A DNA stretch of 64,000 nt from Clonostachys chloroleuca (Eukaryota > Ascomycota > Sordariomycetes > Hypocreales > Bionectriaceae): contig JBANAY010000003.1 in assembly GCA_037952775.1 (NCBI GenBank), forward strand, positions 31,558,001 to 31,622,000, given 5' to 3'. Made by a program: the position numbers and the translations under genes. Shown piece by piece: positions 47,750 to 59,772 of the stretch (positions are counted from its first letter, which is position 1; each line of letters opens with the position of its first letter). The notes under the pieces were generated by a model that was not told the origin of the DNA, searched no databases, and saw only the letters and a program-made list of their open reading frames with translations.

Positions 47750-49283
47750 CTATGAAAGCTTGGAAAACACCAGGGTGCTATTGGTGCCTCCAAAGCCAAA
47801 GCTGTTTGTTAATGCGACCTGTACCTTTTTCTCTTGTGCTTCTAAGGGTACAAAGTTGAAGTCGAAGCCTACATCAGGGTTCTCCAGGTTTAAAGTTGGT
47901 GGTACAGCACCCTGTGTTAGCGTTAGAGAGTGCACTTATTTCCTGGATCTTAAACGCCAATGGGATAGAAATTACCTCGTGGATAGAAAGGATAGCAAAG
48001 AGTGCTTCGATAGCACCAGCAGCACCTAGGAGGTGACCCATGGCACCTTTCGTGCTGCTCACGGTGACTTGCGACTCGGACGAGACACCGTCTTCGCCAA
48101 GCATCAACTGACGGATGGCGGCAGCTTCGGCTACGTCTCCAACCTGGGTGGCAGTTGCATGTGCGTTAATATAGTCGATATCGGAGGGTTTAAGCTTTGC
48201 ATTCTTCAAGGCCCGTTTCATGGCAAGATACGCTCCGCTCCCGTCTTCACGTGGCGCTGTCATGTGGTAAGCATCACCGCTGCACCCATATCCTTTGACC
48301 TCAGCATAGATGCGTGCCCCTCTTGCTCTTGCATGCTCTAGCTCTTCCAGTACGCAGACTGCGGCACCTTCAGCAATTACAAATCCATCACGCTGGGCAT
48401 CGAATGGCCGGCAGCTCGCCTGTGGGGTCTCGTTAAAAGCAGTAGAGAGGGAACGGGCCCTACCGAATCCTGCAAAAGTGAGTGGGTGAATGCAGGATTC
48501 CGAACCGCCGGCCACCATAATATCAGCGTCGCCTAAAGCAATGAACCGAGATGCATCGCCTATGGAGTGAGCGCCGGTGGTGCAGGCCGTGGTGGCGGCG
48601 TGGTTTGGGCCCCGGAACCCGTGTTGCATGGCAATGTGGCCCGCTGCCATGTTGATGAGTAGTTTGGGCACAAACAACGGGGAGACCTTCCTGTAGCCCT
48701 ACAAACCATGTTAGATATCTAGTGGACCAGAGTGGTAGCATAACGATGGGATTCTCGGCTTGGACGGCGTTGCTTTGGTTGTCGCCTGTTCAGAAGGAAA
48801 ATGGTGGAGCCGAGTTCATCTCCTTTTGCTCCTGAATCCATGTGTTTTGGAAATTGGTTGTATTGAGTTACCTACCCCATCGTGATGAGCGACGCTTGTG
48901 TTGTACATGTCCTCTAAATTGCCTATCCCGCTCCCCAGACAGACACCGGTAGCCTCACGGTCCTCAGCTGAGGCTTCATGCAGCAGTGCGGCGTCAGCCA
49001 GGGCCATGTCGCTTGCAGCGACGGCGTATTGGGTAAACTTTGACATGCGACGCTGGTCCGAAGTTCTCAGCCAATCTGTGGGGTTCCAGCAGTCATCCTG
49101 TCGGGGACCCGAAGGAATAAGCCCTGCCACAGTGCTGGTCTGCTCCCGCCATTGATCAGCAGGGTTCAGACCCCGGACACTGACAAGACCAGAGTCGCCA
49201 GCGAGCAGTCGGGTCCAAGTTCGCCGGATGCCTACCCCCAGAGGCGTAACGGCCCCAAGCCCAGTCACGACCACTCGACGCAT
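47750..49283 (-). CDS. CEM1: Mitochondrial beta-ketoacyl-ACP synthase (KAS II type), 3 exons
   Basis: Condensing enzyme of the mitochondrial type II fatty acid pathway, which makes the octanoyl precursor of lipoate. Exons 49283-48876, 48698-47976 and 47911-47750 give 430 residues, all junctions phase 0. Catalytic triad: Cys175 in TTACTTGAH, His316 in NAHATATQ, His358 in [12 protein letters not shown], plus Lys353 in SSTKG. The N-terminus [16 protein letters not shown] and the C-terminus [15 protein letters not shown] are complete. The sequence is a stand-alone KAS, not a domain of a large type I synthase. The protein starts directly with the catalytic fold, so the targeting peptide is not obvious; a more distal ATG in an upstream exon is possible. 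Intron 1 (177 bases) is the longest here. The gene is divergent from the OPT transporter. Confidence 0.93.
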
Positions 49284-50252
49284 GCTCCTGTTTCCATTCC
49301 CAAGAAAGCGAGGAGCTGGGAAAGACAGCAAGAGGCGGGGCGGGAGGAGGCGGTGGGGGGCTGAGGCTGGATGTAGAGCCAGTTCTGCCGGTCAGAAGGT
49401 TAGGTAAGGAGGAACGCGGTTCAATTATTTAGTTGGTGGGTTTGCGGTGGGCGAAAGTGTTGCTTTCCATGTTGCTAGAAGGGCTAGTCAGCGTATTATT
49501 CAGACTCATGGAGCAGGGCGCCGATGGATGGCAGACGATGTTATTTAAAGAACAGCCTTAGTACCAAATGGGCTCAGCCCCTGTACGGGGCAGGCCCACC
49601 GCCGTCATGCGTGGCATGTTCGCACTGTGCTCGCCCCGCTGTTGCCGCTGCTAAACATAGTGCCGGCAGGATTCGTCTACTGTGCGGCGCAGCACCCTTC
49701 TCTTTGTCGCGACACTTGCGCTGCTTATCAGAAGTTGAAGCCAGATTCGTGATTTAAGATTCGGCCTACGGGCTCTTTTTCTCCTGGCTCTTATTTCGCT
49801 AGCGGGCTTCTTCTCTGTCTTCTTCATCCTTCCAGACACCTTGTCTGTTGAATTGTTTCCATATCTCCCTTGTCTTTCCTTCTTTTCCCCCGCTTCAGCT
49901 TCCTTAACCGGTGCCTTTCTTAAGCGTGTTCTCAGCGTTGCTCTAGAATTGGTTGTGCTTACTGCCGTGGCTCCTTTTCTCACTCTTGCGACGGCCATCA
50001 GACGATCCTCAAGGCCCATTCTGAAGTCGGCCGAATTGCCTCGCAATTTTATTCTTTTCTTCTCGCGGATTAGATTTTTTATTACTCGTGGAATTTATTT
50101 TTATTTTTCTCTTCAAATTGGCTGGTTGCACGAGCGCACGGGTTTGAACTTACGCTACATGTATTGAACAGCGGACTGTCCGGATTTGAGGCGTTGATAG
50201 CCTCGCATAAGGTCAGCGTCTTCGGTTGGCCAACTCACAGGATTCTGTCACC
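49284..50252. promoter_or_regulatory. Divergent promoter region, ketoacyl synthase / OPT transporter
   Basis: 969 bases between two genes transcribed away from each other. On the plus strand, 49,770-50,110 is strongly pyrimidine-rich (TCTTTCCTTCTTTTCCCCC), typical of a fungal leader of the OPT gene. No TATA or operator is assigned. Confidence 0.5.
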
Positions 50253-53077
50253 ATGAGTCTTTTAAATGAGGATGAGCGATCCAGAACCGCCGAGACTAGC
50301 GGGCTTTTGCCTGACGACTCTCTGGCGTCAAGGTTGTCTGGCGCTCATAACAGGCCTGACTCCCCAGACGGGGCTTTGAGGGAAGGTGTTGCCGGACTGG
50401 CAGGAAATCATGATGATGATGATGAGGGATCCGAGTATGAGCTCATGAATGACCCCAATCTGCCAGACGAAGATGAGGATCTTGGGTCAGATGTGGAGGA
50501 GGGTTTGCTGAGCGGTGCGGTCAAGAACCGGGGCGAAGAGGAGGAAAACTCGCCATACCCCGAAGTCCGGGCCGCAGTCAAGAATTATGACGAGGAAATG
50601 CCTTGCAATACGGTCCGGGCCTGGTCAATTGGTATGTTCCTGGTCATTTTCGGCGCTTCCATGAACACCTTGTTTTCTCTGCGGCGGCCCTCTATTTCGA
50701 TCGGCCCTCTAATCGCCCAAATCGTCGCTTGGCCTCTGGGCCATGGATGGGCCAAATATTTCCCTAATGTGAAGATCCCCCTGGGCAAGACAACGTGCAT
50801 CGAGCTCAATCCAGGGCCATTCAATGTCAAGGAACACGCCATTATTGTCGTCATGGCCAGTGTGTCGTTTTCTGTTGCATATGCGACCGATATCATTCTC
50901 GCACAGGTCCACTTCTACAAGCAGGATTTTGGCCTGATTTTCCAGCTGATTCTCACGATATCTACTCAATCTTTGGGCTATGGTATCGCTGGAATGTTGA
51001 GGAAATTCCTTGGTAAGGATACGCTGAGTGCTGCACCCCATCTCTATAGAGCCCGAAGCTAACAACTCTCCCCGCTTGATAGTCTATCCATCTTCCATGA
51101 TCTGGCCAGGAAACCTGGTCGGAGTTACTCTTCTTAATGCCATGCATGAGGTGAATGAGAAGCCAGACCCCACGGTTATTGGAGGTAAAATGCCCCGATT
51201 CCGATGGTTTGGCCTTATGGTTTTGTGCTCCGCCGTCTATTATTTCATCCCTGGTTTCCTCGCCAAGTTTCTCAGTGTGTTTGCCGTTGCTACGTGGATG
51301 GCACCCAACAATGTGATGGTCAATCAGCTCTTTGGTGGGCACTCCGGATTATCGCTGATTCCCATCACTTTCGACTGGAGTCAAATTGCTGGCTACCATG
51401 GCTCTCCTCTCATCCCCCCGTGGTATGTATACCCAACGAATAGGGGTATATCGGATTCGTGTTGCTGACAGTTTCCTCCCCTCTAGGCATGCTATTGCAA
51501 ACACGCTGATTGGTGTCGTCGTCTTTTACTGTTTCGGTGCCGCTTTCCTACACTTCAATGGGGCATGGTATGGCAAGTATCTGCCAATGAGTGATTCCAC
51601 CACTTACGACAACACGGGTCATGCCTACAACACCACTCGAATTCTGACTCCGCAATTCACCCTCAACGAAACGGAGTATGAGAACTACTCTCCCTTGTTC
51701 ATCAGGTTAGCGCACTCTTCCCTCCCATATAGGCTGCCACCGGCCAAATATAAGACTAACATGAGATTCCAAACTGCAGCACCACCTTTGCCTTGTCATA
51801 CGGGCTGTCATTCGCTGCCATCTCATCTCTCATTGTCTACACCATCCTCCACAACGGCAAGAGGATCATGTCGCAGTACAAGAGCAGCTCGAGTGAAAAG
51901 CCCGATATTCACATGAAGCTTATGCGCAAGTACAAGGAGGCCCCTACCTGGTGGTACATGTCTCTTTTCGTTCTTGTAAGTCACCGCTTCTCTCTCTTTC
52001 CCCTCTCCCCCCTCCCTCCTTTACGAACTCGCTGACCAATCCAGATGCTTGGTCTGGGATTCTTCGCCGTGCTCGCGTATCCGACCAATCTCACCTGGTG
52101 GGCTTTCCTGCTCGCCGTGGTTATTTCCTTCACATTTGCTCTGCCAATTGGTATCATCGAGGCTATTACAAATAAACGCATTGGCCTCAATGTCTTGACC
52201 GAATTTATCTACGGTTACATCCAGCCTGGCAGGCCCCTTGCCCTAATGATGTGAGTCCCCCCCCTTGATACCGCTTCGGCGCCGAACGTCCCGTTTCTAT
52301 TGCTCAGTAACTGACATTGTGCGCTTTTTTTCTCAACTATGCAGCTTTAAGACTTTTGGATACATCACAATGTCTCAGAGTCTCCATTTTATTTCAGACC
52401 TCAAGTTCGGGCACTACATGAAGATCCCTCCCAGAACTATGTTCATGTGTCAGGTCGTAGCTACTACGTTCAGCTGTTTCATCCAGATTACAGTCCTCAA
52501 TTTCGCTCTTCACCACATTGAGGATGTTTGCGAAATTCACCAGGCCAACAACTTTACCTGCCCCGGTGGCCGAGTGTTCTTCGCCGCCTCCGTGATCTGG
52601 GGTCTGATCGGCCCTGACCGCATGTTCTCACCGGGCCGCATCTACTCAGGCCTTTTCGTATTTTTCATCATGGGGGCTATATTACCCGTGATTATCTACT
52701 TTTCGATAAAGAAGTGGCCCAAGTCGTGGGTCAGGTTTCTGATGGCACCGCTGATCTTTGGAGGTGCAGGCGCCATCCCGCCAGCGACGCCTCTCAATTA
52801 CCTCTCTTGGGGCATTGTTGGATTTATCTTCCAGTTTTGGATTAAGAAGAGACATTTTGGCTGGTGGAGCCGGCTGAACTTCCTCACTTCGTCCGGCCTA
52901 GACCTAGGCCTCGCATTAGCGACTATGGTGATCTTCTTCGCGTTCACACTGAACCACATCAAGCCGCCAAATTGGTGGGGAAACAATGTTGTCACAGGCA
53001 CCCTGGACTTCAAGCGCACGGCCATCCAAGAGCATGTCAAGCCGGGCGAAATTTTTGGCCCTACTAAATGGGCTTGA
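50253..53077 (+). CDS. Oligopeptide transporter (OPT family, PT clade), 6 exons
   Basis: Proton-coupled plasma membrane uptake of small peptides (tetra/pentapeptides, glutathione) is known for this clade. Exons 50253-51012, 51083-51422, 51487-51705, 51780-51975, 52045-52250 and 52345-53077 give 817 residues, and the phases are consistent at all five junctions. A cytosolic acidic N-terminal tail of about 110 residues (Asp/Glu-rich) precedes roughly 14 hydrophobic segments. The PT-clade motif NPGPFNVKEH is at residue 186 and the second signature KIPPR lies in exon 6 (GHYMKIPPRTMF). The C-terminal part has PNWWGNNVV. All introns are 62-94 bases. Substrate cannot be fixed from sequence. Very secure family call. 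Confidence 0.95.
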
Positions 53078-56000
53078 AGGGGAAAAACAAAAGAAGGGGG
53101 GAAATAAAACAAGCTGTGTTAGCTTATTTCGTGTACATATATTTGTTACCCAATTTAAATAATCCTGGCGAATGGACCGTCTTCGATTCTGTCCGCATAA
53201 GCTCGATCCGCAGGAATGAGATGGTGTGCTGGGCTGGCATCGTAAAAAAAGAAAGGTGAGGTTCGGCTACGACGCTGCATCGGTGCGACGTCTGCTCAAC
53301 TCAGCACTAGCGACCGCATCTTGAATGTTACCCTGACGCTTGGGTTTAGTCGCTTATCTCAAAAAGCTCACCTCGTATGGGATAGGTGTATATGAGATTG
53401 AAAATCCCCGATGCAGATCAAAACAGGGCTAAATTATATACCAGAGCATGGCGATGGCAGGCGTGTTATACCATGTACTCTGCAGATGAGAGGCTGAAAA
53501 TTTCTGACAGATAATCGGTCAGATCAATTCGACACCCTCTTGGGATACTAACGTTGGATGCAGACCGAGACAAATCCTGGCCCTGGTGGTCGGTCTGGCA
53601 CCTGACAGAAACTCGAGGAGCGTGCATGCAAACTGAGACCTTGTGTGTGAAGTAATGGGGCCACAATGGGTCCCGAGGACTAGGCCGTCGGGAGAAGCCC
53701 TCGAATCATTCGCATCGGAGGGACCAAATAATATCCAAGACAGACAAGGCAGTGTCTGGGGTTCAACCACCTAGCGAGGGTCTCTTCGGTGTGCTCGGCA
53801 TTTTATATAGCCCTGACTAGGTAGGGATGCATGGCCTACGATACCGCCGGCGCTGGTGGGAGAAGGGGAGGGGAGGGGCGGGGGCGGGAGATTGGAGGGA
53901 AGAGGGAGGAGAGAGGAGAGGGGCGGAAACGGCCGAGCACCTTGGCAGTATATGGCAATATTGGAGCCAAGAAGAAAAATCCGGGTCTAGACTGATGGTT
54001 GCGATTGAATCGGTGATGGACTGCAGCTAGAGTCCTCGTTTTGTTCAAGTGTACATGGCGAATGTGACTGTTCGTGGGAATATCAGAGTTGGGTTGGGCG
54101 TCGTTGTCCAGGTACAGGCAAGCTGGCGGGTCGTAATTCCCAAAGGAGTCAGCCCCAGTACCTCGATTAGGTGCAATATTAGGCCCAGAGGGGCAGTGAC
54201 GTCGGGTGGTACCTTCCAAGAGACAAGCTGTGAGATTGAAGGCAAGAGAGCCCGGCCGTATTCGCTCTATCACTTTCCTCGGGTATGACCACCTTGCCTT
54301 AGCTTACCAAGGTACTGTTTAGGGGGGAAGAAACTGGAGAAGCAGCGCCTATTTGGGAAAGAAGGAGGGGGAAGAGGAAAGAACCGGCAACTGCGCGGAT
54401 GCATGTGCGTATTAAGAATTTCTCATCTGTAGCTTGAACGCATTCCCTCACGACACTAGAGGCAGTAAGCTTGCAGATGGTGTGTGATGTTCGCTGGGAG
54501 CTGTAAAACAGAACCTTCCTGACTTGAGTCACTGTGCGGAGCAATCGTACGAGTCTCACAAAGGAGATAGTACTGTTGACGCAGAGGTCGCACAAAGAGT
54601 TTTGAGATCCAGCAACGTCGTTCAGCTTTGGCCATCGAGAAGCGCCGGGGAAGGGAGAAGGGACTCTATCGTCGAAGCAGGGGTCCACAACGGGAGCTAC
54701 CTACTAAACCAATTGCCAGCCTGTGAGCCAGCGTACTCACTCCTGCTCTCTATCCATTCCACAGCACACCCGGTTCCGGGATAACTTCCGATGTCCCGGA
54801 CGATCCATTCCTTGTTGGAGGGGCCGGATCTCAACATTTACCTCGTGTTGCTCTGCCCATCTACGGCTCTCCCAAGACCGAGGCACTGTGCTCAAGGAAT
54901 ACTCCAAAGGAAGGCTGAAGAGGGGCGCGAGCCGTTCTGGTGGGAGATCGTGGGATCCAATAAGATCGGCTCGGCGCCTCGACGGGCCATTCTCATTCGA
55001 TGAGAGTAATCGGGGATTCCGATGTGACGCGCAGTCCTAGTTGGTATAACTACCCCGGGTGCAACGAACAAGGAAGATTTTCTTTTCTGCATGTTGTGTT
55101 TCTGTGGGGAGCAACACGGCTGGCCCGTCCTTGTGTCACCCAGTAACACGACCTTATTTCCCGAAGCCCGCTCACCGCGGTATCTACATTCTCTCTGCTC
55201 GGAAAGGCATTGTTCGGTATGATAGAAGGCTGCTGGCTATTACTACCTCCCGTCTGCTTGACACGTATGAGCATCTAGCTGTCATTTGCTACTCGCACTC
55301 CACAGCCTCTTTCGCCCTGGGAGGGGTGTGCCCCAACTGAAACAAATTCATCTCGTTGTGGGTGTCTCCTGCAGAGAAAGAATTACAGAAGCGAGCGCAG
55401 CTACTCTTCACCAAGTCAACAAGATAGCTGGCCCCATGCTCAGCCCCAATGGATCTTCTCAACCCTGTCTTCATGTTGTGCTTGTAAGAAGCAAGCAGAT
55501 TCCAGTAATCCTAACCTACCTAATGGGGCTTCCTGCACAAGGCTCGGATAGTCGACCTGCCGGCGCACGCGCCCGCTCTCGTGGTGACCTACCACTATGC
55601 AAGGACGGTAATGGGGATGATGGCTAGCTGTTTGGTCATCATCAACGGCCACCTAACTGTAAGGGCGGGCCGTACTCCCCCTCCGGACTCCCCTGAGCTG
55701 AACCAACCATGCTTGTCACAGGAGTGCCGCCAAGGAGGACGCCTCATCTTGAAAATTGGGGTTTAGAAAATGGTTGTCTCCTAGTGACATCGACAGCCTG
55801 GTTGTTTTCACTTCAGGAATTCCCGCCCAATATGTATCGTTTCCAGATGGATCTAGGACCGTAGTGGCATCTTATCCTCCAATTAGGGAAGAGGTCTTCC
55901 TTGTCTAGCTGAGATCTTCCAATCACCAATAGGTCCTGAACATGGTTGCTTATGTTGGCAACCTGCAGATTGCTGTAGGTCTGGGAAACCGCCCTCCTAT

Positions 56001-56290
56001 TCCCTTAAAAAACTGTTAGCCAAGCAACATCCAGCACAGGGCTTCGCCCCAGTTCTCTTCCCACCTCCTGGGGTGCGCCTTTTCCATCAATAGGACAAGC
56101 ACCAAAATCTTCCAGTCAATGTATGTTTCACCCCGGTTAGAGGTGAAAATTGTGCCCGTACCTTCACCATATTGGGGTTTTTATTACATTCCGTGCTACC
56201 CATCCGTTTACCTGAGGATCGATCATCATCAATCAAACTGCTCCCGATGTTGCGGTTGTCTGTGGCAATCCTTGATCAGTCATATTCACA
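53078..56290. other. Intergenic region, 3.2 kb, no supported gene
   Basis: Short overlapping frames on both strands without motifs. A purine-rich block at 53,850-53,930 (GGGAGG repeats) is notable. The end next to 56,290 should hold the promoter and leader of the second Zn2Cys6 regulator. Confidence 0.55.
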
Positions 56291-59200
56291 ATGACCCGGC
56301 CAAAGGTGCCAGAAGAGAGGAGGCAAAGAATTGCTCAAGCTTGTGATACTTGCAAGCGTCGAAAACAGAAAGTAAGTCAGCAAATGATTCCTTGTTGACA
56401 TTTCTATTTCCTCCTTCCAACAAATTTGCCCTCCTTGAAACTCGTTTCCATCAGCCTGGCACTGTTTGAATCGGATCTCCAGGTTCATTCCAAGTCTGAT
56501 ACCAGTTATCCCCCTCCCAATACGCTGATGGCTTCAAATCCCATCCGAATCGTTTAGACACCCCTGGCCAACATCATGACCATGTTATCACGCGAGTATT
56601 TTCTCTTTTGAGGCTCCTCTTGTACAGCCCTACCGGGATCTAGCCGTGGCTATGACCCAATACCCACGCATCCAACCGCAGAAAAAATCCGTGACCAAAA
56701 CAAGGCTTAATGTAGAAAAGAGCCGTCGGCTCGCTACCCCTTCGCCAAGGCTTTTGTATTGGCGCGGCTGGGATAGAAATCCTCTTCTGCGCTTGCACCT
56801 GCCTTGGTGAGGAGTTTGTTTTGTTATGCTGATTTCTACCCTCACAAGTGTGAACAACAGATACGCGGAGATCCCCTAGTCTAGGGCTGCAAGATGGAGA
56901 CGGGGGTTGCTTCTATACTCTGACGAGATACTGGGCTAAAGGAGCTATATCTCGAAGCTGACTGACTATTGTGTCAAGTGTAACGGTCTGAAACCTTGTG
57001 GCACCTGCCTCAAGCGAAGTTCAATTTGCCAGTATACCCCGGGTCCCTCCCATGACGGCGATACCAACTCCCGTGCTGGATCGGTAACGAAGCGACGCAA
57101 CACAGATGAGCCCTTTGATCTGATCGCAATGGCGTCAAGTAGAAGTAATTCTGCTATATCTACGCCGGGACTCGCCTGGAGCAGCCCTATGGGCCCAGAT
57201 CCGCATTACGTTGGCACAGAACAGCCCACCCCAACCCAACAATTCGGCCAAGACAATCCCCTGCCCCCAAGCACGCTGGCCTCTCTTAACAAGGGAACCG
57301 TTGCCTTGGGCCAAGATGATCATATTGACGTGTATGGCGATGTAAGAATGTTGGAAGACTCTAATGGACGACTTTGTACGTGGGAACTATCAATAGAGCC
57401 CTCGATAACTGTTGACTCTAACCTCAAGCTTTAGTGTTTGTCGGCAATTCTTCTACATTGTCATACCTACAATTCATGAGGATAATAGTAGACAATCCGA
57501 CAGAGCAATCGTCCTTTACAGGTGACCCCATTCGTCATAAAATACCGGAAAATTATGCGGCTATACCTTCAGACATAGAATCACCTTGGATTCTTCCAGG
57601 GAGAGAAGCAGTGGATGCACTGATCCAATTCTTTTTTACCAATGTAGGTTGATGCCACTTTGACATGGTGTTCCACTACTAATGGGCGAGAAGACCAGGG
57701 GACTTGTCGAGTTAATGGAGCGCCGACATTTGGAAATGACAATCAATGCATACTATATGAATCCCGCCTCTGTACACCCTTCAGACCTTTGCAACATATA
57801 CCTGACGCTTGCGGCCAGCCTGGTAATGGTGGTTCCCACGCCAGGGACCGAAGCCGATTTTCTACTTGGCCCATTTTCAATAGGATCCATTGAACAAGCC
57901 GAAGCGCTTTTAAAAAGTGCAATGTATTTTGGAGAACAGCTCCCGGAGTTTGCGGATGGCGATATCTGGTCTATTCAAGCTCACGCTCTTATAGCCATGT
58001 ATAAGTTCTCGGTGTCAAAGTGGAACGCAGCCTATGCCTCCATAGGTACGTTCTAAAACAGGGGGATTCTGTTTTGCTGTCGTGTCTGACCACCAAGATA
58101 GCAAAAGCAGTCAGTTTCGCGGTTGCTCTAGGTTTACACCGGATAGACGACTACATTGGCATATTCCAAAACCAGGAAATAGCGCTGGCCCATAGACGGA
58201 ATATTTGGAGAAGCCTATTCGTTCTCGATAAGCTGATCTCAGAGTTCCTTGGCCGGCCTTCGGCAATTTCGGAGGAGAGTTGTTCTCCAACCGCGCTCAT
58301 TCCACCGAAGGTACAAGATGGGCAAAGTGCGAACGAAACCGCGTATATGGAGAGCTTCAATGCAACTGTCAAGTCGTGTCAAGGGATGGGCATGATCCTC
58401 AGGGAAATTTATGGACAGTCTCGGCGGGTCCCGATCCAAGTCGGAAAGGAGCTATTCGACGAATGTCTTCATAGAGTGAAGGCGTTATCTCCAAGATTCT
58501 TGGCCAGCCGGCTTTTCAAGGAATTGTTGCTTCCCGATGAAGGCATCGCTGTGTTATACGTCAACCTCGTCGAGCTGCACTGCCAACTGCTTCTGACAAG
58601 ACCCTATTTCTTGTTTCTTCTTTTTCAGACACAAAAGGAAGCCTCAAAAACACCGGAGACTACGATTCGCACAAACTCGGATCTGGGCATGCTCTCCGAA
58701 TCGTGTTTAGCTGTGGCGAAAAGGACTCTACACTTGATGCACGCTGCGTACATGTCTTCTTGGCTACCTCGGCGAAATACATTTATCCTGTAAGTTAGGA
58801 CGTCAGAGCTCCTTTGGCGCATGGCTAACTGCCCGCAAGCAACTTCCTACTCGCCGCCGGCCTCGTGGTTCACAGCAACGAATCTTTCGGCCTATACCGC
58901 AACGAACAATACAGCGAGCTGGCTAAAAAGGCCACCGAGATGGCCAACTACTGCGCTGGGTCAGATGCCCTTGGCAAACGAGTTTCCGACGTGCTGAATT
59001 CCTTTCATCGTTTTGTCGAGAAGCAAAAGTCTTCCGAATCCTCTACCAGTATGACGAGAATACAAAGCCAGAGCCTCAAGATCCCTTCTTTTCCTGATAC
59101 GAATGCACCAGAGCTGGAGGCCGCTAGGGGTTGGTTCCAGGACTCAAGAGGCCTGGTTCCGCAGCCCAACATCGAGAGTCCTTGGGTAGACCCGACGAGG

Positions 59201-59520
59201 CGACGACGCCAATGCAGCGTCGAGGTAGCCATCTGGACCCTCATGGTGGCATGATGAGCACCTTCAAACTTGAACCAGGCGTCAGTCCTTTGTCTCGTGC
59301 GGATGTCTTGGCAACGGACCAACCTTGGAACATCACTCCTCTACCCAGCAACTCGGGCCCGGGCTACCCGCCTCTTGTAAAGTCGCGTTCGATGGCGACA
59401 CTTCCAAGCCATGGCCCACCGTGCAGAGCCCCAGAATCATATGCCAGACTCCCAGACCGGTCCGGTCTGCATGACGAGAGGGATAGGTCCGGGCCTTTTA
59501 CCATGAAGGACGGCGAATAA
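56291..59520 (+). CDS. Zn(II)2Cys6 transcription factor with fungal TF domain, 6 exons, apparent frameshift near the 3' end
   Basis: Gal4-type nuclear regulator, target unknown. Exons: 56291-56371, 56979-57375, 57435-57643, 57694-58045, 58102-58789, 58840-59520. The zinc cluster (Cys18, 21, 28, 34, 37, 44) is split by a 607-base intron right after RRKQK; the second exon starts CNGLKPCGTC. The middle domain has VSFAVALGLHRID and RRNIWRSLFVLDK followed by FLGRPSAI, diagnostic for the fungal TF domain. Introns 1, 3 and 5 use AAG acceptors; intron 3 contains a perfect TACTAAT branch site. In exon 6 the frame breaks at CCC (59191-59193): adding one C gives WVDPDEATTPMQRRGS and leads on to MMSTFKLEPGVSP and the TAA at 59520, for 802 residues. 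Without it the protein ends at 59254 after a non-conserved tail. Family secure, exon 3/4 boundary less so. Confidence 0.85.
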
Positions 59521-59772
59521 TGGGAGTAGCTAAGTGCCAAGTATTGACATTGAAAATCAGATCAGAGTAATTCAGATAGGATACTATTAGACAATACAAA
59601 CAACACTGTTGCCGCCTGGAAGGAGCACTGATCGTGTGATGCGTACATTCACAACGGAGCATGCAGAGCAAGGAAATTAATTTTTAATTTGTAGAGAGAA
59701 CCCAGGTATAGCCTCCAATCTAAAGGTAGGAGCATAGTTACAAGAAGGGGGGAAAGGGGAATCCGACATATC

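Noticed and set aside
48699..48875. Hidden 41-base exon inside intron 1 of the ketoacyl synthase
   Set aside because: Its length breaks the frame; direct joining gives the conserved [15 protein letters not shown].
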